DNA of 64,000 nt from assembly GCA_000799755.1 (NCBI GenBank), contig JUHI01000011.1, positions 62,001-126,000 on the forward strand, in the 5' to 3' direction. Below the pieces are notes generated by a model. That model worked only from the letters and a program-made list of their open reading frames with translations, made no database searches and was not told where the DNA came from. The position numbers and the translations under genes were made by a program. The first letter of the stretch is position 1. Each line of letters opens with the position of its first letter. Source of the DNA: Martinezella tropici (GTDB lineage Bacteria > Pseudomonadota > Alphaproteobacteria > Rhizobiales > Rhizobiaceae). Below are positions 44,800-54,410 of the stretch, in pieces.

Positions 44800-44920
44800 C
44801 CGGTATCGGGGAGTAGCCACCGCCCATCGGGCGGGAACGTTTCAACAGGCTCGTGCCATCGCACGTGGGACGTTCAGCCGGTCCGTCGGCTCGGCAAGAC
44901 CGTGGCAGATCCCGCCTGGT
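44800..44920 (+). promoter_or_regulatory. yybP-ykoY-type manganese riboswitch
   Basis: The leader has both hallmark segments of this class: GGGGAGTAGCCAC (near 44808-44820) and, after variable stems, GGCAAGACCGTGGC (near 44893-44906). GCCAC and GTGGC can close the stem, and GGTATCGGGGAG precedes it. It ends about 50 bases before mntP. This class binds Mn2+ and turns on expression of manganese exporters. Exact ends need covariance-model scoring. Confidence 0.75.
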
Positions 44921-44969
44921 TCGGACAGGGCGGAGGATGCCCGGTTTGCGCGTCCGCGAGGCTTTTCAA

Positions 44970-45533
44970 ATGTCGTTCTTTGCAATCATCGTCCTGGCAT
45001 TCAGCATGTCGATGGATGCCTTCGCCGTGTCGGTCGGTCGTGGCGCGGCCATGGGCCGCCCTCGCCTTTCCGAAACGATCAGAACCGGTGTCGTCTTCGG
45101 CGTCGTCGAGGCAATTACCCCCGTCATCGGCTGGGGTGCTGGCGTGGCTGCCGCCAACTTCGTCAGTGCGGTCGACCATTGGATCGCATTCAGCCTGCTC
45201 GCGGCCGTCGGCGCCAATATGCTCCATGCCGCCATCCGCAACAGGCCGGAGGAGAAGGAGGTGCGCCCCACCATGTCATTTGCGGTGCTGATGGCAACCG
45301 CAATCGGAACGAGCCTCGACGCCATGGCTGTCGGCGTGTCATTGGCATTTCTGCAGGTCAACATTCTTGTCATCGCCACGGCGATCGGCGCCGCGACATT
45401 CCTGATGTCATCGGGTGGCATGCTGGTCGGGCGACTGATCGGGGAGCGCTTCGGCAGGATTGCCGAAGGAGTTGCAGGCGTTGCCCTGATCGGGCTTGGC
45501 GGCTCGATCCTCTACGAGCACCTGCTGGCCTGA
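44970..45533 (+). CDS. mntP: Manganese efflux pump MntP
   Basis: 187 residues from 44970, 8 bases after GAGG; an in-frame start at 44853 would run through the riboswitch. Six helices in two repeats carry the family motifs [15 protein letters not shown] and [20 protein letters not shown], each with the conserved Asp needed for Mn2+ export. It protects against manganese overload. Control by the upstream riboswitch is the expected arrangement. Confidence 0.92.
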   Translation: MSFFAIIVLAFSMSMDAFAVSVGRGAAMGRPRLSETIRTGVVFGVVEAITPVIGWGAGVAAANFVSAVDHWIAFSLLAAVGANMLHAAIRNRPEEKEVRPTMSFAVLMATAIGTSLDAMAVGVSLAFLQVNILVIATAIGAATFLMSSGGMLVGRLIGERFGRIAEGVAGVALIGLGGSILYEHLLA

Positions 45534-45570
45534 CGAAGCAAGGCGCAGCAAAGGAACGGCAGCGGGACCA

Positions 45571-46713
45571 TCAGGTTTTCCGCGCCTTGCGCCCCGCCTT
45601 GACGCCGCCAGGCGGGGCAACGGAGGCACGCTTGACCAGCGAGCATTCGAGTTTGGTGATCTGATAGCGTCGCTCGCGCGGCAGGACTGCCGTTTCGAGA
45701 TGCTCGATCGCCCATTGGCCCATGGCCATGTGCGGCAGGATCGAGGTCGTCAAGGGCGGCACAAGATGGCGGCAGATGTCTTCGTCGTCGTAGCCCATGA
45801 CCGACATGTCCTCCGGTATGTGGAGCCCAGCTTCCTTCAGCGCTTCGTAGCAACCGATGGCGGTGCGGTCGTTCTGGCAGAAGATTGCGGTCGGACGCTC
45901 GGGAAGCGAAAGCAGCTTCATGGTGCCGGAATAGCCGGCGCTCGCCGACCAATCGCCTTCTATGACAAGTTCGGGATCGAATGGAATGTCGGCCGTTGCC
46001 AGCGCCCGGCGATAGCCGGTCAGCCGATCCTGAGCCGCCTGCATCCATGGTTCGCCGGTGATTGTCGCGATCCGATGATGGCCGTGCGAGATCAGATGCC
46101 GGGTCGCAGTCTGGCCGCCGGCTATCTCGCTTGGAACAACGGCGGGAAAGGCATAATCGGACGTGTAGCAATTCAGAAGAACGATCGGGATATTGAGATC
46201 GTAGAGATAGTCCGGCGCCTCCACCTCGCGGGTGAATATCGTCATGTAGATGAGCGCCGAGATGCCGCTGCTGCTGAGCGCCTTGATCGCTCTCGGTTCC
46301 ATGACGGGATCGCTCATGGTCTGCGCGACGAGCAGGACGTTTCCAGCGTTCCACGACGCCTGGCGCGCGCCCTCGATCGCAACGACGGCCTCCGGGCTCG
46401 TCGCGAGCTGGTCGACAGCAAAACCGATGATGCCATCTAGCTTCGAAGGCGAGAGGAGCGCGGGCGGCGTGGCAAGCACCGGCGCGACATAGCCGAGCTG
46501 ACGGGCGGCCTCGATCACCTTCTCGCGGGTCTGCTGGGACAGGCGCATGCCGGGCGTATTGTTGAGGACGAAGGATACTGCGCTCTGTGAACATCCTGCC
46601 GCCTTGGCAATGTCGGTCATCGTGACCCTGCTGCCGGGACGGCGGCCGTTTCGTCTTGATAGCCCGCTGTCGTCGGCCAGCTGATCGCCATTTGCGGCCG
46701 ATATTTTTTTCAT
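45571..46713 (-). CDS. LacI-family regulator of the ribose-type ABC operon
   Basis: 380 residues. A 30-residue basic N-terminal extension precedes the helix-turn-helix VTMTDIAKAAGCSQSAVSFVL; a start at 46620 would remove it. The sensor domain is of the ribose/galactose-binding type. It is divergent from the binding-protein gene at 47084, across about 370 bases holding a candidate operator (46941-46956). Confidence 0.9.
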   Translation of the reverse strand: MKKISAANGDQLADDSGLSRRNGRRPGSRVTMTDIAKAAGCSQSAVSFVLNNTPGMRLSQQTREKVIEAARQLGYVAPVLATPPALLSPSKLDGIIGFAVDQLATSPEAVVAIEGARQASWNAGNVLLVAQTMSDPVMEPRAIKALSSSGISALIYMTIFTREVEAPDYLYDLNIPIVLLNCYTSDYAFPAVVPSEIAGGQTATRHLISHGHHRIATITGEPWMQAAQDRLTGYRRALATADIPFDPELVIEGDWSASAGYSGTMKLLSLPERPTAIFCQNDRTAIGCYEALKEAGLHIPEDMSVMGYDDEDICRHLVPPLTTSILPHMAMGQWAIEHLETAVLPRERRYQITKLECSLVKRASVAPPGGVKAGRKARKT

Positions 46714-47083
46714 AACTCTGTCTTATCTCCCGTAAAGCGAAACCGGCGGCAATCCCCATCGCCGTCTCCGCGCGCTAATATTTATTATCATCATTTGAGC
46801 GATCTCGGCAACCACCACGGATGTGAATGCAATCTCTGCCAGCACTTTCGAGCCCAAGAATGCTGATAATTGAAGTAACTAGCGAGAATCACAGCATTCC
46901 GAAGCTTCGCCCCCACGAAATTGTATTACTAATTCTATTTACTAATCGAAATTAGTCGTATACCGTCGCGATCGTGGCTGGACGTGCCGTATCTCGCTTG
47001 ACGAGAACCCTAGGAGGGGGTGTCGGAGCGGTCTGCCGCGAGTTGCAACTAGACCCCGATAGCGGGTCTATGGGAGGATGATC
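46714..47083. other. Divergent promoter region of the CUT2 operon
   Basis: 370 bases without a gene. The AT-rich part around 46920-46960 holds the inverted repeat described below. The plus-strand leader (46960-47070) has CTAGACCCCGATAGCGGGTCTA, a hairpin-like element at 47050-47070, directly before the GGGAGG ribosome site. Confidence 0.4.
46941..46956. promoter_or_regulatory. Candidate LacI operator
   Basis: ACTAAT (46941-46946), CGAA, ATTAGT (46951-46956): a near-palindrome with central CG, as is usual for LacI-family sites. It lies between the divergent LacI gene and the ABC operon, 128 bases before the binding-protein start. Confidence 0.5.
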
Positions 47084-48040
47084 ATGAAGTACCTAACACG
47101 GGGCGCTGCCGCCTTTGCGGCAGGGCTGATGCTGAGCTATGCGACGGCGACCTACGCCGCCGACAAGCCGACACTCGCATTTGTGGTCAACGGCGCATCC
47201 GACTTCTGGAAGGCGGCCGAAGCCGGCGTCAAGAAGGCCCAGGCGGAGCTGCCGGACTTCAATATGGAGCTGAAATATCCCGAACAGTCGTCGGTCGCAA
47301 TCCAGCAGCGACTGATGGAAGACCTGGTCTCAGCCGGCGTCAAAGGCATCATGGTCTCTGCTGTCGACCCCAAGACCTCGACGGACGGGCTGAACAAGAT
47401 CGGCTCGGAAACCGCGCTGTTCACCACCGATAGCGATGCACCGGATACCAACCGCGTCGCCTATATCGGCTCCTCGAACGTCGATGCCGGCAAACAGGCC
47501 GCCGAAATCGCCAAGAAAGCCATGCCGAACGGGGGCAAGTGCATCGGCTTCGTGGGGCTTTTGGGCGCCGACAATGCCAAGGAGCGTATCCAGGGCATGA
47601 AGGACGGCATAGCCGGCACCAAGATCGAACTGGTCGACGTCCGCGGCGACGATATCGATCAGACAAGAGCAAAGAAGAACGTCGAAGACGCGCTTGTCGC
47701 AAGTCCCGACGTGACCTGCATGGTCGGCTTCTACTCCTATAACACGCCACGTATCTACGAAGCTCTGCGCGAAGCCGGCAAGCTCGGCCAGATCACCGTC
47801 GTCGGCTTCGATGATGATCCGATCACGCTCGGCGGCGTCAAGGAAGGAACCATTGCCGGTACCGTCGTGCAGCAGCCCTATCTCTGGGCCTATCAGGGCA
47901 TGAAGCTGATGGCCGCCTATCTGAAGGGCGACAAATCGGGAATTCCAGCCAACAAGCTGATCATCATCCCGACGAAGATCATCGGCAAGGATGATGTCGA
48001 CGCCTACGCGGCTAACCTGAAGGCTATGGCCGGCAACTAA
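47084..48040 (+). CDS. Sugar-binding protein of a CUT2 ABC transporter
   Basis: 318 residues from the second ATG (47084), 6 bases after GGGAGG. The signal peptide is cleaved near TYAA. The mature domain starts PTLAFVVNGASDFWKAAEAG and contains GVKGIMVSAVDPK and VVGFDDDPITLGGV, the Peripla_BP_4 (RbsB-like) pattern. It binds a monosaccharide or polyol; the exact ligand is unknown. Confidence 0.92.
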   Translation: MKYLTRGAAAFAAGLMLSYATATYAADKPTLAFVVNGASDFWKAAEAGVKKAQAELPDFNMELKYPEQSSVAIQQRLMEDLVSAGVKGIMVSAVDPKTSTDGLNKIGSETALFTTDSDAPDTNRVAYIGSSNVDAGKQAAEIAKKAMPNGGKCIGFVGLLGADNAKERIQGMKDGIAGTKIELVDVRGDDIDQTRAKKNVEDALVASPDVTCMVGFYSYNTPRIYEALREAGKLGQITVVGFDDDPITLGGVKEGTIAGTVVQQPYLWAYQGMKLMAAYLKGDKSGIPANKLIIIPTKIIGKDDVDAYAANLKAMAGN

Positions 48041-48051
48041 GGCCAGCCCGC

Positions 48052-48082
48052 AGCAGCGCCGGTTGCGAGGATCGGCGCTGCT
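48052..48082 (+). other. Hairpin after the CUT2 binding-protein gene
   Basis: AGCAGCGCCG (48052-48061) and CGGCGCTGCT (48073-48082) form a perfect 10-bp stem 12 bases after the stop and before the ATPase gene. No T-run follows, so mRNA stabilisation or partial termination is likely. Confidence 0.6.
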
Positions 48083-48145
48083 CGAATGCAATTGCTCACG
48101 TCGCCGCGGCCTTCGAGGCCTCATCGCACAGGCATGATATTCGTT

Positions 48146-49687
48146 ATGAACCAACGCTCGGACACATCGCTATCGACTGAGGCCGCAGCGCCCTTTCTCA
48201 GCCTTTCGGGAATCGGCAAGACCTATCCCGGCGTCGTGGCGCTCGACAATTTCTCGATGGAGGTCAACCCCGGCGAGGTGATCGGTCTCGTCGGCGAGAA
48301 CGGCGCTGGCAAATCGACGCTCATGAAGATCCTTGGCGGTGTCGTCAAACCGGATCGTGGCAACATTCGGCTCGACGGTGCCGAGCATGCGGCGTTCACC
48401 GTCGAAAGCAGCATCGCCTCGGGGATCGCCTTTGTCCATCAGGAGCTGAATCTGTTCGAGAATCTCGATGTCGCCGCCAATATCTTCCTTGGCCGCGAAC
48501 CGCTGCGCGGCGGCGCGCTGAAGCTGGTCGACCGCGCCCGTCTGCGCGAAATGGTCGCCCCTCTTTTGAAGCGTGTCGGTGCCAATTTCTCGCCGGATAC
48601 CCCGGTGGCGTCGCTATCGCTTGCCCAGCAGCAGATGGTCGAAATCGCCAAGGCATTATCCATCAACGCCCGGCTCGTCATTCTCGACGAGCCAACCTCT
48701 AGCCTGCCGCTTGCCGAAACCGAAAAGCTGCTGGCCGTCATATCCTCGCTGAAAGCCGACGGCATCAGCGTCATCTTCATCTCGCACCGCCTGCATGAGG
48801 TCGAGCGCGTCGCAGATCGCGTCATCGTCCTGCGTGACGGTACGCTCGTCGGAACATTGCCGAAGGATGCGATCGACCACGACCGAATGGTGAAGCTGAT
48901 GATCGGTCGAGCGCTGGCTGCGCGATCCGTGGAAGCGGCGCATCCGCCGGGAGACGTCGCACTCAAGATTACCGCGGTTCGAACCGCCGCCTATCCAACA
49001 CAGCCTGTCAGCCTCGACATTCGCTATGGCGAAATCCTTGGCCTTGCCGGTCTCGTCGGCTCGGGGCGGACGGAGCTTGCCCGCGTTCTCTTCGGCGTCG
49101 ACCATAGCTACGGCGGCGGCATCAGCCTTGGTGGCCAGGAGCTGAAACTGCGATCGGCGAGAGACGCCGTCGCCAACGGCATTTTTCTGGTGCCGGAGGA
49201 CCGCAAGCTGAACGGCATTCTGCTCGACCTGCCGATTTCGCAAAACATATCCCTGCCCAACCTTCCGGCCTTCGCGCGGCGCTCCATGGTATCGCCGGAG
49301 CGGGAAAATGCCATCGCGGAAACACAACGCAGACAGCTCGCCATCAAGACGCCGTCGGTCTCGACTCGCACGGGCACGCTTTCGGGGGGCAATCAGCAGA
49401 AGGTCGTGCTCGCCAAATGGCTGGCGATGCATCCGAAGGTGTTGATCTTCGACGAGCCCACACGCGGCATCGATATCGGTGCGAAGAGCGAAATCTACAG
49501 CCTCATGCGCAAGCTTGCCGATGCAGGCGTCGCGATCTTGATGATATCGAGCGACATGGAGGAGGTAATCGGCGTCTCTGACCGTATCGCCGTCATGCAT
49601 GAGGGTCGGATCTCCGGCATTCTCGACAAGGATCAGTTCAGTCAGGAAAACGTGCTTTTGCTGGCCGTCGGCAAGAGATTACACTAG
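48146..49687 (+). CDS. Double ATP-binding protein of a CUT2 ABC transporter (RbsA-like)
   Basis: 513 residues from 48146; a start at 48134 is also open. There are two ATPase domains: the first with Walker A GENGAGKSTLMKIL, signature LSLAQQQMVEIAKAL and ILDEPTSSL; the second with the altered Walker A GLVGSGRTELARVL, LSGGNQQKVVLAKWL and IFDEPTRGIDIGAK. This asymmetric pair is usual for RbsA/MglA. It energises the permease encoded next. Confidence 0.93.
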   Translation: MNQRSDTSLSTEAAAPFLSLSGIGKTYPGVVALDNFSMEVNPGEVIGLVGENGAGKSTLMKILGGVVKPDRGNIRLDGAEHAAFTVESSIASGIAFVHQELNLFENLDVAANIFLGREPLRGGALKLVDRARLREMVAPLLKRVGANFSPDTPVASLSLAQQQMVEIAKALSINARLVILDEPTSSLPLAETEKLLAVISSLKADGISVIFISHRLHEVERVADRVIVLRDGTLVGTLPKDAIDHDRMVKLMIGRALAARSVEAAHPPGDVALKITAVRTAAYPTQPVSLDIRYGEILGLAGLVGSGRTELARVLFGVDHSYGGGISLGGQELKLRSARDAVANGIFLVPEDRKLNGILLDLPISQNISLPNLPAFARRSMVSPERENAIAETQRRQLAIKTPSVSTRTGTLSGGNQQKVVLAKWLAMHPKVLIFDEPTRGIDIGAKSEIYSLMRKLADAGVAILMISSDMEEVIGVSDRIAVMHEGRISGILDKDQFSQENVLLLAVGKRLH

Positions 49688-49812
49688 GGCAGTTCAGTTC
49701 TTCGCGGACAGCTGAACCACTCTATCTCATTGTTCTTACGCAATTACAGGAAAGCCGCTGTGCACTTTCCAGGAATTGCTCAAACGGCTGCGGCCAATGG
49801 GAATTGATATCG

Positions 49813-50820
49813 ATGAGTAAGAAAGATCTTGGCCTGCTTCTCTTGATCATCGTCGTCGGCATTGTCGTGACGATCATCAATCCGCGCTTCCTTTTGCCGA
49901 TCAACCTCGCCAATACGTCAAATCTCATCGGTCTTTTCGGAATACTGTCGATCGGCCAGGCCTTCGTCATCATTACCGGCGGTATCGAGCTGTCCGTTGG
50001 TTCGCTCGTTGCCCTACTCGGCGTGCTGTTCATCGATTTCATCGCCGTCCAGAACATGCCCTGGGCGATCGCACTGCCGCTGATCTTGGTCCTTGGCGGC
50101 GTACTTGGCGCAGTCCATGGCTGGTTGATTACGCGGCTCAATCTTCAGCCTTTCGTCGTCACACTCTGCGGCCTGCTGATCTATCGGGGCGCGGCGCGCT
50201 TTTATACCGCCGACGGTACGGCAGGCTTTGCCTTCGGACAGAATTTCCCGGCCCTTGAATTTTTGACCGCCGGCCGTTTCTACGGTGTGCCGAACACCTT
50301 CATCGCACTTGTGATCATTGCTGCCGTCATGTGGATCGTCCTGCATCGCTCCGTCTACGGCCGCTATCTCTATGCGATCGGCAAGAATGAGGAAGCAGCG
50401 AAATATTCCGGCATCCGCACCACGAAGATGGTGACGGTCGCCTACATCATCTGCGGCGTGCTGACGGCGCTTTCGGCAATCTATTTCGCCATGTACACGC
50501 GCTCGATCTCGCCGGCGAGCCACGGTCAGTTCTATGAACTCTATGCGATTGCCGCAGCTGTCCTCGGCGGCTTTTCGCTGCGCGGCGGCGAAGGTTCCCT
50601 GATCGGCGTCGTGCTCGGCACGATCCTGCTGCAGGAGCTGCAGAACCTCGTCAATCTGCTCGGCATCCCCTCCTCGCTGAACTTCGCCGTCATGGGCGGC
50701 GTCATCCTGCTCGGCGTTCTGATCGATCAGCAATGGAGCGCGATCCGGGCTCAACGACGGCTGGTATCGGCTGCACGCCAAGCGGAGACGCGCCAGCCCG
50801 CCGAACAGCCGCAGTCGTGA
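49813..50820 (+). CDS. Permease of a CUT2 ABC transporter (RbsC-like)
   Basis: 335 residues from the ATG at 49813; the TTG three codons before is unlikely. It has about nine or ten helices, with the BPD_transp_2 signatures GGIELSVGSLVALLGV, VYGRYLYAIGKNEEAAKYSG and AVLGGFSLRGGEGSLIGVVLG. Third gene of the operon. A strong terminator follows. Confidence 0.92.
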   Translation: MSKKDLGLLLLIIVVGIVVTIINPRFLLPINLANTSNLIGLFGILSIGQAFVIITGGIELSVGSLVALLGVLFIDFIAVQNMPWAIALPLILVLGGVLGAVHGWLITRLNLQPFVVTLCGLLIYRGAARFYTADGTAGFAFGQNFPALEFLTAGRFYGVPNTFIALVIIAAVMWIVLHRSVYGRYLYAIGKNEEAAKYSGIRTTKMVTVAYIICGVLTALSAIYFAMYTRSISPASHGQFYELYAIAAAVLGGFSLRGGEGSLIGVVLGTILLQELQNLVNLLGIPSSLNFAVMGGVILLGVLIDQQWSAIRAQRRLVSAARQAETRQPAEQPQS

Positions 50821-50856
50821 TGTCGAAGCAAGCCGGAACCGACCGCCAAATAGATT

Positions 50857-50884
50857 GTCAGGCGGCATAAAAATGCCGCCTGAC
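50857..50884 (+). terminator. Terminator of the CUT2 operon
   Basis: GTCAGGCGGCAT (50857-50868) and ATGCCGCCTGAC (50873-50884) form a perfect 12-bp stem with an AAAA loop, 37 bases after the permease stop. Confidence 0.75.
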
Positions 50885-51269
50885 TGGTGGCCAATCGATG
50901 ATATTTCAAAGGGATGCATATCGCTCCGATGCGATCAAAGGTAACGTCGCCCGGGACCGGCCTGCCGAAATAATTTCAAATTTCTATGGACAGTTCCTGT
51001 CTATCACCCTAAAACCCGTGCCTAGAAGTCGAGGCATAAATCGATCCTGCGCCTGTCGGGAGAGTTTATTTCTCTTATGCTTTTTCGCCGTCTTTCGCGC
51101 CTTTTTGGCCTGTCGATCGACAAAACGATACTTCCGTTTGCCGGCTCAGTGATCGTCGAATCGGGAACTTGAAGACAGCGTTCTGATCTGTGGATTTCAG
51201 CTGTCGTCACCGAAGAATAATTAAAACAAGGAGCATGCCTGGACTATCGAGTCGCAGGCCTAGGATTTT
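50885..51269. other. Intergenic region before the betaine transporter
   Basis: About 385 bases without a supported gene. It should hold the promoter of the betaine operon. No clear operator is visible. Confidence 0.35.
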
Positions 51270-52502
51270 ATGACATTTGCAACTGAAAATGACGCGCCGG
51301 TCCATCCGGCTTCGACCAAAATCAGTCTCAAGAACATTTACAAGATCTTCGGCGAACGCCCTTCAAGGGCCATGGATCTGATCCGCGCCGGCAAGTCGAA
51401 ATCGGAAATTCACGCCACGACCGGCTGTTCGGTTGGGGTCAACAATGCAAGCTTCGACATCAAGGCCGGCGAGATCTTCGTCATCATGGGCCTTTCAGGA
51501 TCGGGCAAATCCACCCTGCTTCGTCTGCTCAACCGGCTGATCGAACCGACCGCCGGCTCCATCGAAATCGACGGCAAGGATATCACCCGCATGCCGCGCC
51601 GGGAGCTTATCGCGCTGCGCCGACGCGAAATCAGCATGGTCTTCCAGTCTTTCGCACTACTGCCGAACCGCTCGGTGTTGAACAATGTCGCTTTCGGTCT
51701 CGAAGTGGCCGGCATCGGCGAAGCGGAGCGCAGCCAAAGGGCCATGGCGGCGCTTGAGGCCGTCAGCCTCGACGGCTATGCCAACAGCCATCCCGATCAG
51801 CTGTCCGGCGGCATGAAGCAGCGCGTCGGCCTGGCGCGCGCGCTTGCCAACGAGCCGACCGTCCTGCTGATGGACGAGGCCTTTTCGGCGCTTGATCCGC
51901 TGATCCGCACGGAGATGCAGGACGAGCTCGTGCGCCTGCAGGCGCAGCACAGCCGAACGATCGTCTTCGTCAGTCACGATATTGACGAAGCGATGCGGAT
52001 CGGCGATCGCATCTGCATCATGCAGAACGGCAATGTCATCCAGGTGGGCACGCCCGACGAGATCGTCATGAGCCCCGCCAACGACTATGTCCGCTCCTTC
52101 TTCCGCAATGTCGATGTTTCCCAGGTGTTCAGGGCCGGTGACGTCGCGCGCAAGACCCAGGTGACGATCATCGAGCGCCAGGGTGTTTCGGCTGCGGCCG
52201 CGCTGGAGCGGATGAAAAACTTCGACCGGGAATATGCAATCATTCTCGGCCGCGACAAGACCTATCACGGCATGGTCAGCCATGCGTCGCTTGTCGAAAA
52301 TCTAAGGGCAAATGCTGCCGATCCCTACCGCAGCGCCTTTCTTCCCGAAATAGAGCCCATACCCGCCGCCGAGCCGCTTTCCGGCGTTCTCGGCAAGGTC
52401 GCGGCCAGCCCTTGGCCCGTGCCAGTCGTCGATGACGGCAATCGCTATCTCGGCTCCATCAGCAAATCGGCGCTGCTCGAAACGCTCGACCGCGCCAGCT
52501 GA
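51270..52502 (+). CDS. Glycine betaine/choline ABC transporter ATP-binding protein (ProV/ChoV-like)
   Basis: 410 residues. A typical ProV start (KISLKNIYKIFGERPSRAMD) leads to Walker A GLSGSGKST, signature LSGGMKQRVGLARAL and Walker B LLMDEAFSALDP. The C-terminal third is a degenerate CBS-type region that senses ionic strength in this family. It energises uptake of osmoprotectants or of choline as carbon and nitrogen source, with the next two genes. Confidence 0.93.
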   Translation: MTFATENDAPVHPASTKISLKNIYKIFGERPSRAMDLIRAGKSKSEIHATTGCSVGVNNASFDIKAGEIFVIMGLSGSGKSTLLRLLNRLIEPTAGSIEIDGKDITRMPRRELIALRRREISMVFQSFALLPNRSVLNNVAFGLEVAGIGEAERSQRAMAALEAVSLDGYANSHPDQLSGGMKQRVGLARALANEPTVLLMDEAFSALDPLIRTEMQDELVRLQAQHSRTIVFVSHDIDEAMRIGDRICIMQNGNVIQVGTPDEIVMSPANDYVRSFFRNVDVSQVFRAGDVARKTQVTIIERQGVSAAAALERMKNFDREYAIILGRDKTYHGMVSHASLVENLRANAADPYRSAFLPEIEPIPAAEPLSGVLGKVAASPWPVPVVDDGNRYLGSISKSALLETLDRAS

Positions 52503-52526
52503 CCTCAAATCAAATCGGAAAATCCC

Positions 52527-53408
52527 ATGACCTTCGATATCGGCGACGGCATCGACAGTGCCGTCAATTACATTCTCGACAATTTTTCGCCCGCGCTCGA
52601 CACCATTGCCGCAATCATCGGCTTCGTTACCGGCTCCATCCAGAGCGCATTGGTCGCAATACCGATGCCGGTCGGCATTGCCATCTTTATCTTCCTGTCC
52701 CTATGGCGGGTCGGATTTGCCTTTGCCGTCTTCACCGGCGTCTCGCTTTTCCTGGTCAATCACATGGGCCTGTGGGGCGCGATGATGGAGACACTGTCGC
52801 TCGTGATTGCCTCCACGCTCATGGCAATGATCCTCGGCCTGCCGCTCGGCATCGCCATGGCAAGCCGCAATGCGATCGCCGCCGCAGTTCGCCCGATCCT
52901 CGACCTGATGCAGACGATGCCTGCCTTCGTCTATCTGATCCCGGCTGCCATGTTCTTCGGTCTCGGCGCCGTGCCGGGCGCGATCGCGACGGTGATCTTC
53001 TCGATGCCGCCAGTGGTGCGCCTGACCAATCTCGGCATTCGCCAGGTCCATCCCGAATTCGTCGAGGCCGGCAATGCCTTCGGCTGCACGTCGGCGCAGC
53101 TGCTGTTCAAGGTGCAGCTGCCGAACGCCATGCCGTCAATCATGGCCGGCATCAATCAGACGATCATGCTGTCGCTCTCCATGGTCGTCATCGCCTCGAT
53201 GATCGGCGCGGGTGGCATTGGCAACACGGTCCTGACGGGCATCCAGCGTCTCGATGTCGGCACCGGCTTCGAAGGAGGACTGGCAGTCGTCATCCTTGCC
53301 GTCATTCTCGACCGTATTACCCAGAGCCTTGGCTCCCGCCGGCTCACCCTGCTGCAATCGCTCTTCCGAAGGAGTGAAAGCGAGCCCCTGGTGACGGCTA
53401 CGGCCTGA
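52527..53408 (+). CDS. Glycine betaine/choline ABC transporter permease (ProW/ChoW-like)
   Basis: 293 residues with an N-terminal amphipathic segment and about six helices. The core DLMQTMPAFVYLIPAAMFFG and the EAA-type loop (EFVEAGNAFGCTSAQLLFKV) are characteristic of ProW. It starts 24 bases after the ATPase gene. Confidence 0.93.
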   Translation: MTFDIGDGIDSAVNYILDNFSPALDTIAAIIGFVTGSIQSALVAIPMPVGIAIFIFLSLWRVGFAFAVFTGVSLFLVNHMGLWGAMMETLSLVIASTLMAMILGLPLGIAMASRNAIAAAVRPILDLMQTMPAFVYLIPAAMFFGLGAVPGAIATVIFSMPPVVRLTNLGIRQVHPEFVEAGNAFGCTSAQLLFKVQLPNAMPSIMAGINQTIMLSLSMVVIASMIGAGGIGNTVLTGIQRLDVGTGFEGGLAVVILAVILDRITQSLGSRRLTLLQSLFRRSESEPLVTATA

Positions 53409-53475
53409 ACTTTTCACCTGAGAGCAAGGCGGCCTCTGCCGCCAACTGCGACCCTTCCAGAAAGGAGCAACAACC

Positions 53476-54348
53476 ATGTTCAAGATACTCGCAACATTGG
53501 GTCTTGCCGCCACGCTTTGCAGCGGTATGACCGCAGCCGCAATGGCGGAAGATAGCAAGCCGGTGAAGATCGGCTGGGCCGCCTGGTCAGACGCCGAGTT
53601 CGTCACGAAGCTCGCCGCCAAGTTGATCACGGACAAGTTTGGCCAAAAGGTTGAATTGGTGCAGACCGATGTCGCGCCACTTTACCAGGGCGTAAGCCGC
53701 GGCAATCTCGACGCCATGATGATGGCCTGGCTGCCACAGACACATGCCGACTACTACGCCAAGGTCAAGAACCGAGTGGAGACGCTCGGCACGGTCTATG
53801 ACGGTGCAAAGCTTGGCTGGGTGGTGCCTGCCTATATTCCGCAAGACCAGATCGGCTCGATCGAAGATCTGAAAAAACCGGAGATCCAGGAAAAGCTGTC
53901 CGGCACCGTGCAGGGTATCGATCCCGGCGCCGGTCTGACACGCCTTTCCGAGAAGGCGCTCAAGGACTATGGCCTCGACAAATACAAGCTTCAGGTCTCG
54001 AGCGAAGCGGGCATGCTGACCACGGTCGACCGCGACATGCGCAGCGAGAAATGGTTTGTGGCCACGTCCTGGAGCCCGCACTGGATGTTCGGCAAATACA
54101 AGCTTCGCTACATTGCCGATCCGAAGAAATCGCTTGGCGAGGCGGAGCACGTGGATGTGCTCGCCAGGAAAGGCTTCGCAAGTGAGAACCCGAAGGTTGC
54201 CGGTTTCCTGTCACGCATGAAGTTGCCGATCTCCGACCTGGAGGCAGCAATGTTTGATGCGCAGACGACCTCCTACGATCAGGCAGTCGACAAGTACATC
54301 AAGGACCATCCCGAACAGGTAAGGGCCTGGGTCGGCAACGAAGGCTGA
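53476..54348 (+). CDS. Glycine betaine/choline-binding protein (ProX/ChoX-like)
   Basis: 290 residues with a signal peptide cleaved near AAMAE. It is an OpuAC-type domain with several Trp/Tyr residues suited to a cage for quaternary ammonium (IGWAAWSDAE, MMAWLPQTHADYY, ATSWSPHWMF). In rhizobial ChoX a similar aromatic box binds choline. It is the last gene of the operon. Confidence 0.92.
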   Translation: MFKILATLGLAATLCSGMTAAAMAEDSKPVKIGWAAWSDAEFVTKLAAKLITDKFGQKVELVQTDVAPLYQGVSRGNLDAMMMAWLPQTHADYYAKVKNRVETLGTVYDGAKLGWVVPAYIPQDQIGSIEDLKKPEIQEKLSGTVQGIDPGAGLTRLSEKALKDYGLDKYKLQVSSEAGMLTTVDRDMRSEKWFVATSWSPHWMFGKYKLRYIADPKKSLGEAEHVDVLARKGFASENPKVAGFLSRMKLPISDLEAAMFDAQTTSYDQAVDKYIKDHPEQVRAWVGNEG

Positions 54349-54361
54349 CATCGCCATTGCA

Positions 54362-54384
54362 GCCTCGCCGCGTCGCGGCGGGGC
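54362..54384 (+). terminator. Terminator after the betaine operon
   Basis: GCCTCGCCGC (54362-54371) and GCGGCGGGGC (54375-54384) form a 10-bp stem with one G-U, followed by TTCCTTCCC. It lies between the binding-protein gene and the XRE gene. Confidence 0.7.
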
Positions 54385-54410
54385 TTCCTTCCCACATCGA
54401 GGTGACATGA

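Noticed and set aside
50898-51152. 84-codon open frame between the CUT2 and betaine operons
   Set aside because: No good ribosome site, no recognisable fold and unusual codon use; treated as intergenic.
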